NCBI RefSeq assembly: GCF_030646845.1
Contig: NZ_JAUSLE010000021.1
Coordinates: forward strand, 124,001-188,000
Reading direction: 5' to 3'
Length of the DNA: 64,000 bases
Source of the DNA: Rhodoferax sp.
Lineage (GTDB): Bacteria > Pseudomonadota > Gammaproteobacteria > Burkholderiales > Burkholderiaceae_C
Each line of letters opens with the position of its first letter. The first letter of the stretch is position 1. The notes under the pieces are model-generated. The model saw nothing but the letters and a program-made list of their open reading frames with translations, was not told the DNA's origin and searched no databases. The translations under genes were made by a program, and so were the position numbers. Shown here one piece after another: positions 52,690 through 60,051 of this stretch.

Positions 52690-52699
52690 GCTGGTTGTG

Positions 52700-53647
52700 C
52701 TATGGCGCGGCAGGCCGTGGCAGCCGCACGCCAATAGGGGCCTGGTCGCCCCGCGCCTTGGCCAGTTCCCACTGGCGCTGGCGTTCGCGGGCGCTATTTT
52801 TCTGAGTTTCGCTGGTGGTGGCGTGGCATTTGGGGCAGCTCACGCCGGCCTCAAACAGGGGAGACGCCAGGTCGGCATCATCCAGCGGTTGCCGACAGGC
52901 CCGGCACAGGCCGTGATGCCCCGGCACCAGGCCGTGGCCCACGGACACCCGTTCGTCAAACACAAAACACTGGCCCTGCCACAGGCTCTGCGCCTCGGGC
53001 ACTGTTTCCAGGTATTTCAGGATGCCGCCCTCCAGGTGGTAGACCTCGTCAAAACCCTGTGCACGCAACAGCGCTGTGGATTTTTCGCAGCGGATGCCAC
53101 CGGTGCAAAACATCGCGACCTTCGGTTTCTTGCCGGAGGCCGGATTCAGGGCAGGCGCTTGCGCCACCCACTCGGGCAGTTTGGCAAAGCTCTTGATATC
53201 CGGGTCAAGCGCCCCGGCGAAGGTACCGATGCCCACCTCGTAGTCGTTACGGGTGTCCACCACCACCACTTCGGGGTCGCTGATCAGCGCGTTCCAGTCT
53301 TCCGGTTTGACATAGGTGCCCGCCATGCGGGTCGGGCTGATGCCGGGCACGCCCATGGTGACGATCTCGCGCTTGAGTCGCACTTTCATCCGGTAGAACG
53401 GTGATTTGGTTGACCAGGCTTCCTTGTGCTGCAGATCCGCCAGGCGCGGGTCACGCCGCAGATACGCCAGCACGGCATGCACGCCTGCCGCCGGCCCGGC
53501 AATGGTGCTGTTGATGCCCTCGGTGGCCAGCAGGATGATGCCTTTGACATCGTTGGCTTCGCAGCAGGCGAGCAGCGGCGCTTTGAGTTCAGCGAAGTCG
53601 GGCAGTTCGACGAATTTGTAGAAGGCGGCGGTCAGAAAGTCAGTCAT
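52700..53647 (-). CDS. trhO: Rhodanese-domain tRNA uridine hydroxylase TrhO (YceA family)
   Basis: This 315-residue protein has an N-terminal acylphosphatase-like region ([43 protein letters not shown]) and a rhodanese domain (about 120-225; [16 protein letters not shown] and the active-site loop [13 protein letters not shown]). A C-terminal zinc-like segment follows ([28 protein letters not shown]). TrhO proteins hydroxylate uridine 34 of certain tRNAs using oxygen. GST and trhO are adjacent on the minus strand and probably co-transcribed. Confidence 0.95.
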   Translation of the reverse strand: MTDFLTAAFYKFVELPDFAELKAPLLACCEANDVKGIILLATEGINSTIAGPAAGVHAVLAYLRRDPRLADLQHKEAWSTKSPFYRMKVRLKREIVTMGVPGISPTRMAGTYVKPEDWNALISDPEVVVVDTRNDYEVGIGTFAGALDPDIKSFAKLPEWVAQAPALNPASGKKPKVAMFCTGGIRCEKSTALLRAQGFDEVYHLEGGILKYLETVPEAQSLWQGQCFVFDERVSVGHGLVPGHHGLCRACRQPLDDADLASPLFEAGVSCPKCHATTSETQKNSARERQRQWELAKARGDQAPIGVRLPRPAAP

Positions 53648-53694
53648 GCCCCCATTTTCGCTTCAGTTGGAAGAGACACCCTTGTGCCGCGGCA

Positions 53695-54396
53695 TCAAAC
53701 GACCGCACCAAACAGCTTGCCGACAGCCGCCGTGATGGCCATCGCGAGCGCCCCCCAGAAGGTGACCCGCCATGCGCCAACCAGAACGCCTGCGCCGCCG
53801 ACCCGTGCGGCGACGGCGCCCAACAAGGCCAGGAACACCAGCGACGTGCCGGACACCCAGGCAATCAGACTCGTTTCGGGCGCCAACGCCGTTACTGCCA
53901 GCGGCAGCGCGGCACCGACCGCAAAGCTGGCCGCCGACGCCAATGCGGCCTGAATTGGCCGGGCGCTAAGGGTCTCGGAGATGCCGAGTTCATCGCGCGC
54001 GTGGGCGCCGAGGGCATCGTGTTGCATCAGTTGCTCAGCCACCTGCTGCGCCAGGCCGGACTCAAGCCCACGTGCGACATAGATGGCCGCCAACTCGCGG
54101 CGTTCCGCGGCGGGATCCGCCTCCAGCTCGGCGCGCTCGCGTGACAGGTCGGCGGTCTCGGTATCTGACTGCGAATGCACTGAGACATATTCACCCGCCG
54201 CCATCGACATGGCGCCGGCCACGAGCCCTGCGATACCGGTCACCAGAATGTCGGCGTGGCTGGCACTGGCAGCCGCGACGCCGACCACCAGACTGGCAGT
54301 CGAAACAATGCCGTCGTTGGCGCCGAGTACGGCAGCGCGCAGCCACCCAATGCGATCCGTTCGGTGGCGTTCAGTGTGGCGGCGAAATGTTTTCAT
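53695..54396 (-). CDS. VIT1/CCC1 family iron/manganese transporter
   Basis: This 233-residue membrane protein has the VIT family start (DRIGWLRAAVLGANDGIVSTASLVVGVAAASA) and AGAMSMAAGEYVSVHSQSDTE. A charged cytoplasmic metal-binding-like insert (about 80-135; LSRERAELEADPAAERRELAAIY) and three later helices follow. Such proteins move Fe2+ or Mn2+ out of the cytoplasm. The start at 54396 gives the family's normal N-terminus; longer readings run into non-homologous sequence. Confidence 0.92.
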   Translation of the reverse strand: MKTFRRHTERHRTDRIGWLRAAVLGANDGIVSTASLVVGVAAASASHADILVTGIAGLVAGAMSMAAGEYVSVHSQSDTETADLSRERAELEADPAAERRELAAIYVARGLESGLAQQVAEQLMQHDALGAHARDELGISETLSARPIQAALASAASFAVGAALPLAVTALAPETSLIAWVSGTSLVFLALLGAVAARVGGAGVLVGAWRVTFWGALAMAITAAVGKLFGAVV

Positions 54397-54614
54397 GGTG
54401 GAATGCGGTTGTGGGCCAGGGAGAGTTGAAGACTGCCAGCGATTGTCGCCTTGGGGCCAGCATGACCTGGTACTCCGGCGCCTGTACCGCGGACGAGCAC
54501 TGCGCCGAATCGCAGTGCGTCGACAAGATTGGCCTCGGCGACTGTCTCGAAGGCGGCAGCGTTCACAGCGCGCACACCAGTGCGGGCCTGCGGTTGTTCG
54601 CCTCGAATGATCAC
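54393..54614 (-). pseudogene. Possible remnant of a GNAT (YhbS-like) acetyltransferase
   Basis: From a GTG at 54614 a frame of about 73 codons reads IIRGEQPQARTGVRAVNAAAF and ETVAEANLVDALR, close to the start of YhbS-type GNAT acetyltransferases. It then loses similarity and stops at 54393, overlapping the VIT1-like start. A different frame just after reads APEYQVMLAPRRQSL, which could be a C-terminal piece, as if the middle had been deleted with a frameshift. The whole acetyl-CoA binding core is absent. Confidence is low because the match is short. Confidence 0.35.
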
Positions 54615-54666
54615 GCAAGTACCCCAGACGCACAACGCCTGGCGTCAGGGGCGAGCCATGGCAGCT

Positions 54667-55101
54667 TCATGCTTGTGCTTCAAGATGAAGCTTCAACCTT
54701 CGGAGATCAGTGCGCACCTGCTTAAGGAATACGAACTTGAGAATTGGCTCAAGCAGGCGAAGGAAGCCGACAGGACGAAGCGTCAAGGAGTATGTGAATA
54801 CCGTGCCAGTGCCGCTGGCAACAAACTCGCGAGTTCCATCGCATGGAACCGGGCCTGACAGACTGCGAAAAGCCGTGCGAAAGGACGAGTATTCCGTGAC
54901 CTCTGCCACTGTGACGGCCGTGCGTCCCATGCTGCGCATGGTTTCTCGTGTGCGGGTGCCGATGCCGGGAGGGCCGCTTGATTCGTACGACATGGCCAGA
55001 ACGCCTTTGCGCCACAAAGGGTCGTTCGCATAGTCTCCCGCGAATGCAAAGACAGCTTCCGGCGGGCGCCCAATTTTTTCTGAGATTGAAACAGTGAACA
55101 T
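54667..55101 (-). CDS. SRPBCC family protein (polyketide cyclase/lipid-binding-like)
   Basis: This 144-residue protein shows the SRPBCC (START-like) pattern. It has VSISEKIGRPPEAVFAFAGDYANDPLWRKGV at the start, strand-rich middle segments (GTRTRETM, VAEVTEYSSFRTAFRSLSG) and a long C-terminal helix (LLEPILKFVFLKQVRTDLRRLKLHLEA). Such proteins bind small hydrophobic ligands in a cavity. The start at 55101 gives a normal length. It follows the alkane hydroxylase gene on the same strand after about 70 bases, so it may bind a hydrophobic substrate of that pathway; this is inference. Confidence 0.8.
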   Translation of the reverse strand: MFTVSISEKIGRPPEAVFAFAGDYANDPLWRKGVLAMSYESSGPPGIGTRTRETMRSMGRTAVTVAEVTEYSSFRTAFRSLSGPVPCDGTREFVASGTGTVFTYSLTLRPVGFLRLLEPILKFVFLKQVRTDLRRLKLHLEAQA

Positions 55102-55171
55102 CGTATCTTCAGAGGCTTGATGTGATGGATGCCGCAGGCGTTGCCTGCCGCAAAGAGCGGGTGCTGCGGCG

Positions 55172-56356
55172 TTACGTGATTGCTGAGTATCGCGCGTAGA
55201 TCTGCTCGCGGCAGCGGGGATCGACATTGACGCGGTCGAGATCGCCCCTCACATGCGATAACGCCAATAGCCGGGGGTCCATGACCTTGAACCACAGGGG
55301 CGGCACGTAGGCAAGGGGAAACATGCCAAAGTAGCCGCTCGGCAGTTGCGGCAACTGCTCGAAGTGACGCAATGACTGGTAGCGGCGCGACGGATAGGCG
55401 TGATGGTCTGAATGCCGTTGCAGATGGAAGGTTGCCAGATTGGTGACCAGGTGGTTGGTGTTCCACGAATGGTGCGGTTTGGGGGTTTCATACTTGCCGT
55501 TTGCCAGGCGGTCGCGCAGCAGTCCATAGTGTTCGACGTAGTTGGCCGACGTCAGTTGCCACCAGGCAACCACGTTGTGCACGGCCAGGAATGGCAGCAT
55601 GACCCATCCGAATGCGAAGATCAGGCCCAGTTGCAGCACCGCCGTGACGGCGTAAGACTGGAGCATGGTGTTGTGCACGCTCCATACGGATTTGTGCTCC
55701 TTGGCGAGGCGCTCCTTCTCCAGTTGCCAGGCGCGGCGGATGCCGCCGGGCAACTCCCGAAGGGCGAAGCGATAGATGCTCTCGCCCATGCGCGAGCTGG
55801 CGTGATCTTCAGGTGTGGAGACCCAGCGATGGTGGCCGCGCCCGTGCTCAACCGTGAAATGGCCGTAGGCTGGCACCGCCAGAACCAGGCGCGCCAGCCA
55901 TTGCTCGATCCGGTTGTGCTTGTGCCCGAGTTCATGGCCGGTGTTGATGCCCAGGCCCGAATCCGTACCCGCCACATAGGCGAAAATGAGGATCGCCCAC
56001 CATGACAGTGAATGGGTGCCGACCCACCATGCGCAACCGATCAGCGCGACAAAGTGAAGTGGCACGGTGGCCCAGGTCAACCACCTGTAATAGCGGTCTT
56101 CCTCCAGTTGCGGCACAACGGCCTCAGGCGGATTGTTCTGGTCTTCGCCGATCAGGTAGTCCAGCAACGGCATGAGGCCGTAGCTGATGACGAGTGGCAG
56201 GCCCAGCGCGATTTGGAGGCCGCTGGCTGCATGCGCCGCTATCCCGACAAAGGGGAGCAGCGGAAAGACAACTGACAGCAGCCACCACCACCGCTTTCGG
56301 TCGCGGTATTCGGTGCGCCCAAGGTGTGGATCGACTGCGGCATAAAGCTTCGTCAT
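55172..56356 (-). CDS. alkB: AlkB-type alkane 1-monooxygenase
   Basis: This 394-residue integral membrane di-iron hydroxylase has six hydrophobic segments. The diagnostic His boxes are HELGHKHN (about residue 145), EHGRGHHRWV (about 170) and LQRHSDHHAYPSRRYQ (about 310). NYVEHYGLLR matches the fourth signature. It hydroxylates the terminal carbon of medium-chain alkanes or related compounds with electrons from rubredoxin. No rubredoxin or rubredoxin reductase is nearby. CAGGAG precedes the ATG. It lies 62 bases downstream of the AlkD-like gene and may be transcribed with it. Alkane products would feed the beta-oxidation genes of this window. Confidence 0.95.
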   Translation of the reverse strand: MTKLYAAVDPHLGRTEYRDRKRWWWLLSVVFPLLPFVGIAAHAASGLQIALGLPLVISYGLMPLLDYLIGEDQNNPPEAVVPQLEEDRYYRWLTWATVPLHFVALIGCAWWVGTHSLSWWAILIFAYVAGTDSGLGINTGHELGHKHNRIEQWLARLVLAVPAYGHFTVEHGRGHHRWVSTPEDHASSRMGESIYRFALRELPGGIRRAWQLEKERLAKEHKSVWSVHNTMLQSYAVTAVLQLGLIFAFGWVMLPFLAVHNVVAWWQLTSANYVEHYGLLRDRLANGKYETPKPHHSWNTNHLVTNLATFHLQRHSDHHAYPSRRYQSLRHFEQLPQLPSGYFGMFPLAYVPPLWFKVMDPRLLALSHVRGDLDRVNVDPRCREQIYARYSAIT

Positions 56357-56417
56357 GTTCGTTCTCCTGCTGGATTGTCGGCATTATTGATCAACTGCGC
56401 GCAAAATTGGCGTTGTG

Positions 56418-57122
56418 TCAATGCTGCAGCCGGGTCAGCACCGCCTGGCTGGTGAGTTCACGCAATGCATCGGCCGCAATCCAGCGCGCAGACCGCGAGC
56501 CCTGCTGCTGAATGCGCTTTGCGGCGGCAATGGCCGCCGTGTTGAGTGTTGGGCTGCGCTTGCCGATATTGCGCAGCGCCCAGTTCACGGCCTTCCTGAC
56601 ATAGTTGCGTTCGTCCCCGGCCGCTGCTTCGATCAGGGACAGGGCCGCCGTAAAGCGTTCGTCGCTGGCCTCTTTGTCATGCACGGCCAGGGTGGCCAGC
56701 AGCGAAAATGCCGCGCGGCGCACAAATTCGCCGGGGTGCGTGGCCCATTCCGGCACCTTGCGCCAGGCCAGCGGAGAGCTCAGGAAGGCGCTGCCGCAGA
56801 CCTGGTCGCAAACGTCCCAGGACCGAAAACCCTCGGCCCAGGCATCCATCTGCCGCGATGTCAATCTGGCGGGCTCGGCCACCATGCCGGCCACGATTCG
56901 GGCATCAGGGATGCCGGTGTCCCACAACGCGAGAGCCAGCGCATGGTCGTGGCCCAGGGTTTTGGCGATGCGGCGCATCGCCGGCATGGACAAGCCCAGG
57001 CGCTGCTCAATGGCAATGCCAAATCGCGCCATACCAGCCAGTTCGGCAGGGCGGGCACCTCGTTGCAGCAGAGCGAGCGCGTCGCTCAGGCGGGTCATGG
57101 TCGCATCGCGTGGAGAACGCAT
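56418..57122 (-). CDS. AlkD-like DNA alkylation repair (HEAT-repeat) protein
   Basis: This protein of about 234 residues is an all-helical ALK (HEAT-like) repeat protein. It shows ALALWDTGIPDARIVAGMVAEPARLTSRQMDAWAEGFRSWDVCDQVC, WATHPGEFVRRAAFSLLATLAVHDK and AAGDERNYVRKAVNWALRNIGKRS. AlkD glycosylases remove alkylated bases, but the family also includes non-catalytic DNA-binding paralogues. The ATG at 57122 is favoured by AGGG five bases upstream; an ATG at 57098 is an alternative. It is divergent from the gene at 57156, with only 33 bases between start codons. Confidence 0.88.
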   Translation of the reverse strand: MRSPRDATMTRLSDALALLQRGARPAELAGMARFGIAIEQRLGLSMPAMRRIAKTLGHDHALALALWDTGIPDARIVAGMVAEPARLTSRQMDAWAEGFRSWDVCDQVCGSAFLSSPLAWRKVPEWATHPGEFVRRAAFSLLATLAVHDKEASDERFTAALSLIEAAAGDERNYVRKAVNWALRNIGKRSPTLNTAAIAAAKRIQQQGSRSARWIAADALRELTSQAVLTRLQH

Positions 57123-57155
57123 AATTACCCTAAGGGATGACCAGAAAAAAGCAGG

Positions 57156-57671
57156 ATGATGAACCCAGGAATGACGTATATCAAGACGGACAGTGGCCGG
57201 GCTGAGGTTGCCGGACGCAGTCGTGCCCTGAGTGCAGTGCAGCGGCGTGTTCTGATCGTGGTCGATGGCAAGAAGTCGGTCAACGATCTGGGGGCTTTTG
57301 TGCGGGTCGGCGAATTGGAGGTGGCACTGGAGCACCTTCTGCGTGAAGGACTGATCGAGTCGACGGATTTCGTCGCGCCCCTGCAGTTGCCCGCAGCGCC
57401 CGGTTTCGCCGCAGCGCCAGTCGATGCGACTGAGCCGCGCCGGGCGGCAACCTGCCCGCAGGAATTCGAAAAGGTGCGGGACGAAGCGTCACGCTTCGTG
57501 TCGGATCGACTGGGTGCCGCAGGCCTGCCCATTTGCGAGGCCATTGACCGCTGTAGCAGCCCCGCCGAACTGCGCAAACTGCTGCGCGGCGTGGAGATTT
57601 TTATCGGCCAACGACTGAGCGCGGAGACCACGCAGGCCTTCGCGCGCCATTTCGGCTCATTGCTGCTGTAA
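57156..57671 (+). CDS. Uncharacterised protein with winged-helix-like N-terminus
   Basis: I do not recognise a named family for this 171-residue protein. Residues 1-75 (YIKTDSGRAEVAGRSRALSAVQRRVLIVVDGKKSVNDL and VALEHLLREGLIES) resemble a small domain seen attached to response regulators in Burkholderiales. There it looks like a degenerate winged helix that senses or contacts partners. An Ala/Pro-rich linker follows (about 78-100), then a helical C-terminal part (KVRDEASRFVSDRLGAAGLPICEAIDRCSSPAELRKLLRGVEIFIGQRLS). It may be a signalling protein. It is divergent from the AlkD-like gene and converges on the cytochrome gene. Confidence 0.7.
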   Translation: MMNPGMTYIKTDSGRAEVAGRSRALSAVQRRVLIVVDGKKSVNDLGAFVRVGELEVALEHLLREGLIESTDFVAPLQLPAAPGFAAAPVDATEPRRAATCPQEFEKVRDEASRFVSDRLGAAGLPICEAIDRCSSPAELRKLLRGVEIFIGQRLSAETTQAFARHFGSLLL

Positions 57672-57685
57672 AGGCCCGCTCTTGC

Positions 57686-58114
57686 TCAGCGCACTTGCAG
57701 TCGATTGATGTACTCAACAAGTGCGAGGACGCGCGAGCGCACATAGGCCTCAGGGTTGTACGGTACATCGAAGTAGTACTCTGCCGCCTGGATGCGGTAG
57801 TCGTTCCCCCATATGGGCATGTCGCGCGTCCCATGACTGGCGATGTTGGCCCCCTCAATGGATTCGTACACGCGGTTCATCGGAAACACTCCGCCATTGC
57901 TCTTGGCCAAGGTCGTCAGATCCGGCGGGCTGCGTCGCAACATTTCCAGATAGGGGCCGTTTCCTTTGCCGGAGGTGCCATGACAGACGGCGCAACTTGA
58001 GTCGAACTCCCGTTTGCCGAGGTCAACCTTGGTCGTCTGCGCAAAGGCTACGCCACTGAGCAGCGTGAGCGCGATCAAGGACGCCGGTATCTTCGCGGAA
58101 TATGAATACTTCAT
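57686..58114 (-). CDS. Mono-heme c-type cytochrome
   Basis: This 142-residue secreted cytochrome has a signal peptide (MKYSYSAKIPASLIALTLLSGVAFA) and one heme-binding CAVCH motif (CAVCHGTSGKGNGPYLEM, about residue 42). The likely distal Met lies in HGTRDMPIWGNDYR. It probably carries electrons in the periplasm. AGGAG lies upstream of the ATG. The pattern (D/E-rich, MPIWG) is like the small cytochromes linked to oxidases. No partner oxidase is in the window. Confidence 0.9.
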   Translation of the reverse strand: MKYSYSAKIPASLIALTLLSGVAFAQTTKVDLGKREFDSSCAVCHGTSGKGNGPYLEMLRRSPPDLTTLAKSNGGVFPMNRVYESIEGANIASHGTRDMPIWGNDYRIQAAEYYFDVPYNPEAYVRSRVLALVEYINRLQVR

Positions 58115-58241
58115 CTTCTCTCTCCTGGTTATTGAACTGCACAATGACAGGTGCCATGCGGCGGGTGCTCGCAACGCATGGAAACTGTAAGCGGATCAAC
58201 AGAATGAAGATTGACTATTCGCAACGAAACGGCGGCTTCGA

Positions 58242-58520
58242 CTAGTCGCCCGGGGGCCAGTCGGTGAATGGAAATGGGGGGTCTTCGGTGGCGAAGCTGA
58301 CGAAGTTGGCAATCTGGCCCTGGTAGCGCCCCAGACTGCGGCCAAATGCCATCAGGCGCGAATTGGGCGCGTCGCTGAGCAGCGCCAGCACAAACTGGAT
58401 GATGGCCACGCAAGCCAGCAGTGTGCTGGCCAACTGGTAGGCCAGGGCCATCAGGATCATCAGGAGACCCCGCATCCAGATGTTGCGAGTGGGTGCGGAA
58501 GAGATGGGTTGCTCATTCAT
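58242..58520 (-). CDS. DUF4389 small membrane protein
   Basis: This 92-residue protein has one long hydrophobic region (RGLLMILMALAYQLASTLLACVAIIQFVLALLS) and the DUF4389 C-terminal motif (FGRSLGRYQGQIANFVSFATEDPPFPFTDWPPG). The function of DUF4389 is not known; it occurs as a single small inner-membrane protein in many Proteobacteria. The ATG at 58520 has GAGGGG seven bases upstream, whereas an ATG six bases earlier would sit too close to it. Confidence 0.85.
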   Translation of the reverse strand: MNEQPISSAPTRNIWMRGLLMILMALAYQLASTLLACVAIIQFVLALLSDAPNSRLMAFGRSLGRYQGQIANFVSFATEDPPFPFTDWPPGD

Positions 58521-58545
58521 GGTCATTCCCCTCAAAAAAGAAAGT

Positions 58546-59535
58546 TCATGGCGCTGAGGAAAACAGCCCGGAGGTGATCTCATACGAACGCAGCCGCTGC
58601 GCATGGTCATATATTTGCGAGGTGATCATGAGTTCATCGGCGCCGGTGCGCTCAATGAACGCGTTCAAGCTGGCGCGCACGGTGCGAGGTGCCCCGATGG
58701 CAGAGCAGGACAGCACACTGTCCAGCAAGGCGCGCTCTGCAGGACCGACCCGATTGGGGTAATCGGCCACGGGCGGTGGCAGGCGGGCCGGGCGCCCGCT
58801 GCGCAGGTTCACAAAGGCCTGCTGCATCGAGGTGGCCCGAAATGCCGCTTCTTCGTCGCTATCGGCCGCGAACACATTGAAGCCCAGCATCACATAGGGC
58901 TTCGCCAGCCGCGCCGACGGACGAAAGTTGGCCCGGTACAACGCAATGGCCTGCATCATTTGCTGCGGCGCAAAATGCGACGCAAAGGCGTAGGGCAGAC
59001 CCAGCATGGCGGCCAGTTCTGCGCCAAACAGGCTGGAGCCCAAAATCCAGATGGGCACGTTCAGGCCCTGGCCCGGCACTGCGCGCACCGGGTTTCTTGA
59101 TTCCGCGGAGAAGTAATCCATCAGTTCGACGACATCGCGGGGGAATTCATCGGCGTCGGATGCCAGGTTGCGGCGCAGGGCGCGTGCGGTGATCTGGTCC
59201 GAGCCGGGCGCCCGGCCCAGTCCGAGGTCAATGCGGTCGGGGTACAGCGATTCCAGCGTGCCAAACTGTTCGGCAATGACCAGCGGCGAATGGTTGGGCA
59301 GCATGACGCCGCCTGCGCCGACCCGAATGGTGGACGTGCCACCGGCCACATATCCCATCAATACCGAGGTCGCGGCGCTGGCGATACCCGGCATGCCGTG
59401 ATGCTCGGCCAGCCAGTAACGCTGGTAGCCCCAGCGTTCAGCGTGCTGGGCCAGGTCCAGGCTGTTGCGAAAAGACTGCGCAGCATCGCCGCCCTGCACG
59501 ATGGGGGAGAGGTCGAGAACAGAAAATGGAATCAT
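58546..59535 (-). CDS. LLM class flavin-dependent oxidoreductase (luciferase-like)
   Basis: This 329-residue protein belongs to the bacterial luciferase-like family. It has the N-terminal [12 protein letters not shown] typical of the MsnO8-like branch, then [66 protein letters not shown] and [22 protein letters not shown]. It uses FMNH2, or F420 in some bacteria, to oxidise an unknown substrate. A start at 59535 gives the family N-terminus. It is the first gene of its strand; the GIY-YIG-like gene is divergent. Confidence 0.93.
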   Translation of the reverse strand: MIPFSVLDLSPIVQGGDAAQSFRNSLDLAQHAERWGYQRYWLAEHHGMPGIASAATSVLMGYVAGGTSTIRVGAGGVMLPNHSPLVIAEQFGTLESLYPDRIDLGLGRAPGSDQITARALRRNLASDADEFPRDVVELMDYFSAESRNPVRAVPGQGLNVPIWILGSSLFGAELAAMLGLPYAFASHFAPQQMMQAIALYRANFRPSARLAKPYVMLGFNVFAADSDEEAAFRATSMQQAFVNLRSGRPARLPPPVADYPNRVGPAERALLDSVLSCSAIGAPRTVRASLNAFIERTGADELMITSQIYDHAQRLRSYEITSGLFSSAP

Positions 59536-59646
59536 TGGATCTAGATGGAGTCGTTCAATAGAATCACAAGCACCGATCGCGCAGCACGGTGATCTGCACG
59601 ATTCGGGTTGACAATGCAGCATTAAAACCCATTCATCCCGGCAACT

Positions 59647-59991
59647 GTGGCGACGCTCAGACGCATTCCCCGAAGTCATCATTACCATGTGTACGTGGTC
59701 GAGTTGTCCGACGAAGTATGGAACGTGGGCCGCTTTCGCAATGCCAACCCCGACTACCAGCTGGGCAAACCCTTTGTCTACGTGGGCATGACGGGTCTTG
59801 ACCCGGATGTGCGTTTTGACAAACACATGGCAGGCATTCAGAGTAATGTGTTTGTGCGCAAGTGGGGCCTGCGCTTGCTGCCCCCGCTGTATGCCATGTA
59901 CAACCCCATGCCCTATGAAGGCGCACGCGACATGGAGGTGGAGCTGGGGATTGCGCTACGTGCTGCTGGCTATGGCGTCTGGCAGGCTTGA
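59647..59991 (+). CDS. GIY-YIG-like small protein
   Basis: This 114-residue protein has [14 protein letters not shown] followed by [21 protein letters not shown]. That matches a GIY-YIG nuclease pattern in which the usual GIY and YIG become VYVV and VYVG, with Arg and His spaced as expected. The second half ([45 protein letters not shown]) is a helix pair with the Glu that would hold the metal. The start is GTG at 59647 by length. Nuclease activity is an inference from the fold. It precedes the Lon-like gene by 60 bases. Confidence 0.65.
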   Translation: MATLRRIPRSHHYHVYVVELSDEVWNVGRFRNANPDYQLGKPFVYVGMTGLDPDVRFDKHMAGIQSNVFVRKWGLRLLPPLYAMYNPMPYEGARDMEVELGIALRAAGYGVWQA

Positions 59992-60051
59992 CAAGACCTG
60001 GACCCCATCGAGGCCACGAAATTTATGAAACCTGTCTAACGGATCACGAAA

